From NCBI GenBank assembly GCA_001970955.1, contig MPUH01001065.1:1-24949 (forward strand): a DNA stretch of 24,949 bases, read 5' to 3'. Shown here piece by piece: positions 18,265-24,949 of this stretch. A program made the position numbers and the translations under genes. Source of the DNA: Stentor coeruleus (taxonomy: Eukaryota; Ciliophora; Heterotrichea; Heterotrichida; Stentoridae). Numbering within the stretch: the stretch's first letter is position 1; the number at the start of each line of letters is the position of its first letter. A model generated the notes under the pieces. It was given only the letters and a program-made list of their open reading frames with translations, did not search any database and was not told where the DNA came from.

Positions 18265-19025
18265 TTATGATGATATTTTCCTTTTAGTAATAATAGATAT
18301 AAACCTCTTTCAAAAATTGTAAAAATAATAATAAGTGATAATATACAGATAATAAGTATGCGATCTAACATTACTTTATTAATCCGTTTATTATTTGAGA
18401 AAAGTTTACCTCTTATTGCCCATTTTTATGAGTAGCAAACTTTAATAATTAAATTGACCTGCGTTAAAACAATAAGTAGAGGTTTATTTAATCTCAGCAC
18501 AATTTGCTGATTGATTAAAATATAAAATTTTCTATAGTTAAAAATGCAGGATTAAGATTATGGAGTTATAGTAAAAATAAGGTCCTTAGGTTTCATGAAT
18601 AAAATTATTAATTTAATAATAGATTTAATACAAAATAACTCTACATTATTTAAGATTAATTTATCTTTTAATCAAGAGTTTATATAAACTATTACATATT
18701 CCAAATATTCTGTATTTAAATATTTTGTCCTATTTCACTTTTTTCAGCTTTAATTTCAAAGAACATATACTCAATTACTTTCTGAATAATGTACAAAATT
18801 TAAATTTAATATTATTACTTAATCCCTAACCCTTACTTATCTAAATCGAAAGAGTATCTTAAGCATAAATTTTATTTCTAACACAAGCCTTAAATCATTT
18901 TACTTATAATCCCATAACTACATTTCTCAAAATTCAAAAAATCTTAAGAAATAATAAATATCACATAACCTAACTAATAAAAAATTAAACATAGCCAAAA
19001 GGCATGGACTACTTAATTACCTAGC
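18265..19025. other. Convergent intergenic region, no gene seen
   Basis: This lies between the 3' ends of PP2C (plus) and ferlin (minus). It is very AT-rich with scattered stops in every frame, and I find no gene, RNA gene, repeat array or relic. The part from about 18700 to 19015 is C-rich and G-poor on the plus strand (for example about 10 C and 1 G in 18901-18960), that is, G-rich on the ferlin sense strand downstream of its stop. Confidence 0.6.
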
Positions 19026-22000
19026 TTAAAAGATTGCGTTAGTGATAGCATTTGAAATAATCATAGGGAACATCAAAATCAAGAAAACAAAACAAAGTGC
19101 CACTGATATCATCATGCAGAATCTGCTTCTCAAATCAGGTCCACACATTTGTGACATCATTTTAACAGGATTAAAAGTCCATTCCATTCTTCCATCAGGT
19201 TTCGGTAAAGGAGGGTCAATATTAGGTTCATTCCTACCTTCACCAACAGGACAAGCTTTAGCTCTTGAATCAGGAACTAATTCAAAACTAATCTGAACCC
19301 TACCAGCCCTAGACTCTTTCCCATTTTTATCAACACTTTTGAATTCAACCCAAAATTTAGGAATTTCTTTTCTTGTAAGCCTTTCTTGTATATCAAGATT
19401 TCCTTGTTTTTGGATTCTACTTCCAGATTCCCAAGCTTCTTTGGCGATATCAGTAAAGTTTAATGAAGCATCTCCAATATAAGCATTTGAAGAAAAAAAG
19501 TCCCTATCCCAAAGCTGGAACATAAGTTCAAAATTAGATTTACCATCAAGTTTTATCATGAATTTCATACGCCAATTCCATGAAGCATTACCTCCTTGAC
19601 ATCTATAATGTGTATCAGTTTCTTTAGGAACTTCTCTATTAATCCAAGCTCTCATATATAAATCACTAACCCCTTCAAGTGCTGTTGTTGGAACTTTTTC
19701 ACTTTGCCAGACAATAAGCCGAGCTTCAAAATCAAGTGCGGGTTTTGGGGTGATATCAATAGCTGGTGGTCTATCTTTAGAAGGGTGAATTTCAAGCCAC
19801 ATTCTCACATAACCTTGAGGTTGTCTTGATGATTTCATATATAAAGGTCGAGTTTCTATAGGTTTATTCTCAAGTTTGTTCCATTTATAAGAAAAATACC
19901 GGTCTTCTAGATCTATTCTTGTTGTACCAATTTTATCATCAGGAAGAATATCGTCAAAGTCCCATAGTTGGATTTTAAGCATTGAATCCCCTGGAAGGAA
20001 TGTATTAAGATCGTAATGTTTATAGAAATCAGGATTAGGTTCATCAAGTTTATAGTTTTCTCTATCAACAATTTTGTTTTTACCTATTTTAATACGAACA
20101 TAAGGATCTGAAGGTGAGTCTAAGTCTCTTTGTGCTAAATCAATACAATTTAAGATATAAACTCTTATCACACATTCAGTTCTTACTAGTAATTGCTTTG
20201 TTATTGTTTTGAAGAACTTTTTTTCCTCAGTTTCCTCATCTGGCTCCTCCTGTCCATCTATCCCGACGATACTTAATTTTTTTGATATCCGAGTATTTTC
20301 TTCGGTTTCTACAATTCGAATCATCCCTTTAAATTTCCCAACATTTCTTGAATTGGTTTTCTGACCTTTTTCATCATATTTGTCTGATGAGTCTATCATT
20401 CCATCAAGTCCTCTAGACTGTCCTCGCATTATTTCATAGATATTAAAAGGACTTTCTCCTATATATTCAGTATTTTCCATTTCTTCATTGATAAATAATC
20501 TATAATGTTTCATTCCATCATCAGGTTGTCGATTATACCCAATTGCATAATAAAGACTTTCATCAGGTCGATTAACTTCAACTTTTTTTCTCAAACGATC
20601 ATCATCTTCGAATTGAGGATCTTTTTTTATATTCTCAAGTCTCACAGCTTTTTTTAAGTTGTCCTTTTTTTGTTCAAAATTATCATTAAATTGCTCTGGG
20701 CTTATCATACTTTTTCTATAATAAGTTGGTTTTTCTGTTGTTGGTCTTCTTGCTACACCTAAATCAATAAGATTATCAATAGTTGAATCATCTGCAACTG
20801 ACATGTCGAAAGGATTAATTCTTGAATACTCCATATATTGAGATTTAGGCCTAAAAAATCCTCCTTTTGATTGTTGGATTATATCACCAAGTTTTATATA
20901 AAATGTTCCTAGAAGAGGCTGAGAAAGACCCATAAGAAGATAATCATGGACATTACACTAAATAGAAAATACAGTTAAAGCTGGGCAGAAAAGATGGTCA
21001 ATTGGGATTTTAGTTGTAAATGAGAGAACGGTATTTATGTTAGGGTTTGGACCTGGCTCAAATGGCTGAGTTTTAAGTTCTTGGATTATTTGTGATTCAC
21101 CTGGCATTTCAAGAGATTTCAAGTCGAATTTAAGAAAAGCTTTGTTAACAGGCATCCATCCAAGTGATGGTCTTAAGTCTCTAAGTCCAAGAATATTGAT
21201 TTCAAAAGTGACATCTCTTGTTGCAGGAGCTATTTGGTATGTAGGTTCAAAATCAGCACTACACAAACCAAAAGATATCAAAATCTCTCCTTCTTCAGTA
21301 CCCGGTTTCCCCATATTTAACTGTAGCCACTTCGGCCTAGGTGCTTGATTATTATCCCCAATAGAAACAATACTAGAATCTTTAACATCAACAATACAAA
21401 CACCCATCATATCATCCCCTCCAAGTTTATCATAATCCCAAACATAAACTAAAATAGGTGGAGAACTATTAGCGCTAACAAAATCAATATTCATAATATG
21501 ATACTCATACCAAATTGGATTAAGTGTTTGAACTTTTGCTTCTTTATCTGTAGAAATTTTCTGTCCTTGATAATATACTACAACATAAGGATCAGCTAAT
21601 CCTGAAGCATCTGATGGAGGAAGACTTCGACATTGAAAAATATTGCAAATTAACTTCATTCGAGCTCCTTCAGCTTTAGCAGGTCTAATAGCCCAAAAAT
21701 CTTCTTGATCTTTTTCATAAAGCCCAACATAAATTTGAACTTTTATATACCCACCTTCCCAATCGTTTTTAATTTCTCTAATAGCTTTGTCAGGACTTAA
21801 TTTTACCCATTTTTCATCAGCGTTTTTCTTTGTGAAATCTTCAGCGGGTAGTCTTGCAAAACAAACATTTTTATCTCCTTTTACTAAGTAAATAAACACA
21901 TCAGGAAGCACTTTTTCCCCATATGGAATTTCAGCCATTCTTCTTCCTAAAGCTTCATACCAATCATAACACCCTTCAACTCCAGGTTTTTTTTCTGTCT

Positions 22001-23150
22001 GCATATTAAGATCCCCCCATTTTATAAGAATCGACACTTTATCATTAGTTGGTAAAGCTACACCACAAAGTACTTTAGCTCTTATCTCATACCTAGTTCC
22101 TTTTTCATATTCAGTTTTGACTTTTTCCATAACTTTAAAGTCTTGGATTTTTTGGGTTTTTAAAGTTGCCCTTGAGTCATCTTTTAAGAAAATCCTCATC
22201 AAAGCTCGGCCTCTCCAATTTGAAGCAAGTTCAGTTACTGAGTTCATAAGTTTCGCTTCATCATTGTTAACATTTTCAGGCCCACCATAGATATTAACCC
22301 AGAAATAGTCCTGATATTCATTTTTAAGGATTTTCGACCATTCAAAACTAAAACTCCCAACCATATCATCTTCTCTTGAAAGTCTATCATAATCAAAAAC
22401 AGTGACCATGAGTTTTGATGATACTGATGGAACCATAACCGGAAGTAAAACTTCTTCAAACCAAGCAACTGACATTGTCGCTTCATCTGCAGTGATCCAA
22501 CTAGTTTTACCTTCAACTCCTCCAAATCTCACAATACAATATGCATCAATTGTCCCATGATCATCCATTTTTGGTAATCCTTCAGCTTTTAAAAACTGGA
22601 CAATTAACTGTTTGGTTTGAAGTTTGATTTGTGGAGGAATCATCAAATCTTCTTTATCAGTCAATTTAGCAGGAACAGTCAGGTCGACTGGTTTATCTGT
22701 CTCATGGAGTACTGAAGCACTTATTTTTAAATACCCACGGACTGTAGAAAAGTCTTCTGATTGAGGGTTTGAAAGTACTACCCATTTGTTCATCACAGCA
22801 TGAGATTCTTGATAATATATAAAAGTTAAGTCCATCTCATAAACTCCAATTAAAGAGTCCCGAACCAAGAATCTTTGGTCACGAACTTCAATAGTCAGCC
22901 TTTCCCTTTCAAGTTCAGTTGGCGCTATGATTTCTTTATCGAAATAAAAGTGATCATCCCATGTAATAAGAGTCCCACTTGTTATCTGCGTAAGAGCTTT
23001 TGTGCATTTGTTTTTGCCAAAAACTTTAATGCAAACTATAGGATCAACGTTATTTTTTTCACTTATAGATAAAAGCCCTCGTCCAGCTTGTAAATATAAG
23101 TGTATAGCATAGCCTCCTTTCTTCAGTTTTTCACCTTTAAGTTCAGCCAT
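19026..23150 (-). CDS. Ferlin-family membrane protein with seven C2 domains, two exons
   Basis: A predicted 1369-residue ferlin, a tail-anchored multi-C2 protein that in other eukaryotes drives calcium-dependent vesicle fusion and membrane repair. Exons are 23150-20973 and 20957-19026. Removing a 15-nt intron joins PALT to CNVHDYLLMGLSQPLLGTF, which completes a C2 domain. C2-like regions by eye: A about 12-145, B 180-280, C 352-475, D 495-610, E 646-765, F 986-1080, G 1136-1240. D (DASGLADPY ... WDYDKLGGDD) and F (DLDSPSDPY ... WDFDDILPDD) keep the acidic calcium loops; C looks degenerate. A hydrophobic anchor at about 1339-1361 sits eight residues from the C-terminus, so the bulk faces the cytosol. 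Residues about 765-985 are charged and less ordered. I saw no clear DysF domain. The stop is TAA. A reader treating the parts as two genes would be misled. Confidence 0.92.
20958..20972 (-). other. 15-nt intron in the ferlin gene
   Basis: On the sense strand it reads GTATTTTCTATTTAG, with GT...AG ends and phase 0. If retained it adds VFSI and then an in-frame TAG. Its removal joins C2-E sequence on both sides (PALT then CNVHDYLL), as expected of ferlins. Same length and same GTA...TAG form as the intron at 15534-15548. Confidence 0.92.
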
Positions 23151-23237
23151 TTATTTGAACAAATATATTAGGCACTATTTTTTACATGATACAGGCTCTT
23201 TTATCTAAGTTTATCTATTACATTCATTTATTAGAAA
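23151..23237. promoter_or_regulatory. 87-bp bidirectional promoter region (ferlin / U1-70K)
   Basis: The start codons of the ferlin gene (minus) and U1-70K (plus) are only 87 bases apart, so both promoters and both 5' leaders must fit here unless they extend into coding sequence. The DNA is AT-rich with a central C/G-containing patch (gatacaggctc, about 23188-23198). No TATA-like or initiator motif can be assigned with confidence. Confidence 0.6.
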
Positions 23238-24080
23238 ATGTTTATTCCAGGTGGTCCTTCAATGGCTCCATTTCGTCCTCCAAGTACAACTTATATGCCG
23301 AAGCCTGAGCTCCCTCCACATTTGCAGTCACTTTTTAACCCTCGACCTCCACTTCCTTTTGCTAAAGTTCCGATAAAGCCTAAGTGCAGACCTTATACAG
23401 GACTTGCAGATCATGTTGATATGCTTGAAGAAGGAGAACCTCCAGAACGTGAAGTCAAGGAAACCCCTCAAGCTAGGAAACAACGTGAAAAACAGGAAAA
23501 ACAAGAGGAATTCCAAAAAAAACTTGAAGAAGAAATCAAAAACTTCAATCCAAAAGATTATGGGTATGAAAGCAACCCTTATAAAACAATATTTGTAAGC
23601 CGTTTAGACTACAACACTACCGAATCCAGACTGAAAAAAGAGTTTGACATTTATGGCGTTGTAAAGTCTGTAAAGATCGTCAGAAATAAAGAAGGGAAAT
23701 CAAAAGGGTATGGATTTATCGAATATGAAAACGAAGATGATTATAAAAATGCTTACAAATACGCTAACGGGAAAAAAATCGATGGGAAGAAAATATCTGT
23801 AGACAATGAACGTGGGAGGACAATGAAAGGATGGAAACCAAGAAGACTTGGAGGAGGAAAAGGTGTTACCCGAGCTCTAAAGCCAAACAGCCAAAACTCT
23901 CTTTCAAAAACCGATTCGCAGTATATTTTTAATGAATCCAAAGGACATAAACCTCTTAAATCCAGGTCAAGATCAAGATCAAACAGAAATGATGGCAGAA
24001 ATAAGAACTTCAACCACAATAAAAAATTTGACAACAAAAAATTCAACTCTCGCCACTTTGAGAACTCTAAGAATAGGTAA
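23238..24080 (+). CDS. SNRNP70: U1 snRNP 70 kDa protein (U1-70K)
   Basis: A 280-residue core protein of the U1 snRNP, which binds stem-loop I of U1 RNA and helps define 5' splice sites. The N-terminal arm (residues about 25-108) carries LPPHLQSLFNPRPPLPF and a charged helix, as in the conserved U1-70K N-terminus. The RRM (about 116-190) has RNP2 (IFVSRL, 118-123) and RNP1 (KGYGFIEY, 156-163). The hallmark ERGRTMKGWKPRRLGGG follows at 191-207. The tail has a short Arg-Ser run (SRSRSRS, 242-248) and Asn/Lys-rich sequence. It is much shorter than the human protein (437 residues) because the C-terminal RS/RD region is reduced. ATG at 23238 is the first in frame. The stop is TAA, with 78 bases to the convergent coiled-coil gene. 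It presumably serves in recognising the 15-nt introns seen in this window. Confidence 0.96.
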   Translation: MFIPGGPSMAPFRPPSTTYMPKPELPPHLQSLFNPRPPLPFAKVPIKPKCRPYTGLADHVDMLEEGEPPEREVKETPQARKQREKQEKQEEFQKKLEEEIKNFNPKDYGYESNPYKTIFVSRLDYNTTESRLKKEFDIYGVVKSVKIVRNKEGKSKGYGFIEYENEDDYKNAYKYANGKKIDGKKISVDNERGRTMKGWKPRRLGGGKGVTRALKPNSQNSLSKTDSQYIFNESKGHKPLKSRSRSRSNRNDGRNKNFNHNKKFDNKKFNSRHFENSKNR

Positions 24081-24158
24081 TTATCTTTAGTTGCGTTCAA
24101 AATGGTAAGTTTAGATTTTCCAAGGTATTATCTGGAGAATATTTGAAAATTTTAATAT

Positions 24159-24949
24159 TTATTGTTTAGACATTTGATGAAAAAGTTCTTCAACTGCTCT
24201 AGCCATACAACTTGTATAAGCGATAAACTCTTCATTTAAAGGCTTGGTTTGTTCATATTTATGAGTTTGAGTTGATACTGAGACTGTTGCAATTTCAGAT
24301 AAACATTCAAGGTTTTCTAAGCTTGATAAATCTGAATCTTGACTTCTGCTATTATCCCCAGTAGCGATTTTTTCACAGTTATCTAGTCTGAGCATATGAA
24401 GTTTTTGTTTAAGTTCTTCAATAGTAGATAAATACACAATGGTTGAGGATTTGTATTGCTCTACAGAGCTTTCGAGCTGAGCATTTTTTGTTTGAAGGAT
24501 GAAAATTTCTAAACATGTACTTTCAAGTTCGTTTTTCAATTCGATTATTTTTCTGTTTGCACTAAGGTTGTCTACTGAACTTAAATCATTTAGTTTAGCT
24601 GTGAGAACTTCATTTATTGACTTTTCTTCAATCAAAGCAGCTTCTTTTTCTAAAAGTTGCTTGTTTAAGTATTCAATCTTTTCTTTTAAAGTCATTTGAT
24701 AATTGCGCTTTTCGTTGTCCCAGACTTGTGCCCTTTCCTTCCACATTTCTTGCTTTTTTTCTAAGTTATCGATCTTCCTCATGATGCTCCCATGACATTT
24801 TGGAGTCTCTCCAATAATTTTGTATAAACACCTTGATATCAATTTCGCTGAACTTGGACGAACTGAGGAGTTTCTTTGAGCTTCAATTTGGTTATCTAAT
24901 CGCTTTCCTTTTGGAGTGCCGGGCTTTTTACTTACAGAATGCGAATTAA
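24159..24949 (-). CDS. Coiled-coil protein, C-terminal part; 5' end beyond the window
   Basis: The frame is open from the right edge to a TAA at 24159-24161, giving about 262 visible residues. There is no in-frame ATG near the edge, so the start lies outside; the TTG at 24842 is not a credible start because sequence upstream of it is also open. The edge part is basic and Ser/Pro-rich (KPGTPKGKRLDNQ). A long helical stretch follows (MRKIDNLEKKQEMWKERAQ, then many Leu-heptad-like repeats with KIEYLNKQLLEKEAAL and IIELKNELESTCLEI), typical of a dimeric coiled coil. A Ser/Asp-rich segment and a short helical end (ARAVEELFHQMSKQ) close it. I see no catalytic domain and recognise no family. A cytoskeletal or centrosomal role would be a guess. 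Confidence 0.85.
   Translation of the reverse strand, partial: NSHSVSKKPGTPKGKRLDNQIEAQRNSSVRPSSAKLISRCLYKIIGETPKCHGSIMRKIDNLEKKQEMWKERAQVWDNEKRNYQMTLKEKIEYLNKQLLEKEAALIEEKSINEVLTAKLNDLSSVDNLSANRKIIELKNELESTCLEIFILQTKNAQLESSVEQYKSSTIVYLSTIEELKQKLHMLRLDNCEKIATGDNSRSQDSDLSSLENLECLSEIATVSVSTQTHKYEQTKPLNEEFIAYTSCMARAVEELFHQMSKQ

Noticed and set aside
18826..18838. Telomere-like ccctaaccctta
   Set aside because: Fewer than two repeat units inside AT-rich DNA; no array, so not a chromosome end.
15545..20960. In-frame TAA and TAG as reassigned sense codons
   Set aside because: Both lie in GT...AG introns of identical length, and TAA, TAG and TGA all end other genes here, so the standard code fits.
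20958..23150. Two separate C2-domain genes (20958-23150 and 19026-20933)
   Set aside because: The TAG between them lies in a 15-nt GTA...TAG intron; splicing restores a C2 domain, and the upstream part alone lacks the anchor.
24159..24842. Complete 227-residue protein starting at TTG 24842
   Set aside because: The frame continues open to the window edge, so the gene is partial.

Overview
The window looks like macronuclear DNA of a heterotrich ciliate that uses the standard genetic code, most likely Stentor or a close relative. The DNA is AT-rich and the genes are compact. Two genes carry introns of exactly 15 nt (GTA...TAG). TAA, TAG and TGA all appear as terminal stops, and none interrupts the long reading frames apart from the two inside introns. 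Protein content is clearly eukaryotic: gamma-tubulin complex, ferlin, U1-70K and PP2C. The genus is an inference.

Left part (1-11011): a tandem family of membrane-bound hybrid histidine kinases, all on the minus strand. It holds the 5' half of one gene (1-1241, broken by an unmerged contig join at an N), a decayed 3'-half pseudogene (about 1270-2200), an intact gene (2341-4464), a second decayed 3'-half pseudogene (about 4580-5465), and two more intact, more diverged genes (6219-8336 and 8891-11011). Each intact protein has an N-terminal multi-pass membrane region, a PAS-like region, HisKA and HATPase_c domains and a C-terminal receiver. A gene plus its upstream relic seems to have been duplicated as one unit.

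Middle part (11067-18264): a gamma-tubulin complex component closest to GCP3 (minus); a C-poor intergenic stretch; a decayed plus-strand gene-like stretch (14026-14720); an EF-hand/coiled-coil protein rejoined across a 15-nt intron (14774-16225, minus); and a PP2C phosphatase with an acylation-type N-terminus (17125-18264, plus).

Right part (19026-24949): a seven-C2 ferlin of about 1369 residues rejoined across a second 15-nt intron (minus); a short bidirectional promoter region; U1-70K (plus); and the C-terminal part of a coiled-coil protein running off the right edge (minus).

The kinases are one expanded family. The other genes look like unrelated housekeeping and cytoskeletal or membrane genes packed close together, and nothing suggests operons. 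Most worth checking are the array of kinases with relics and their unfamiliar membrane module, the in-frame 15-nt introns that split two genes, the strand-asymmetric intergenic blocks, and the assembly error at base 1161.
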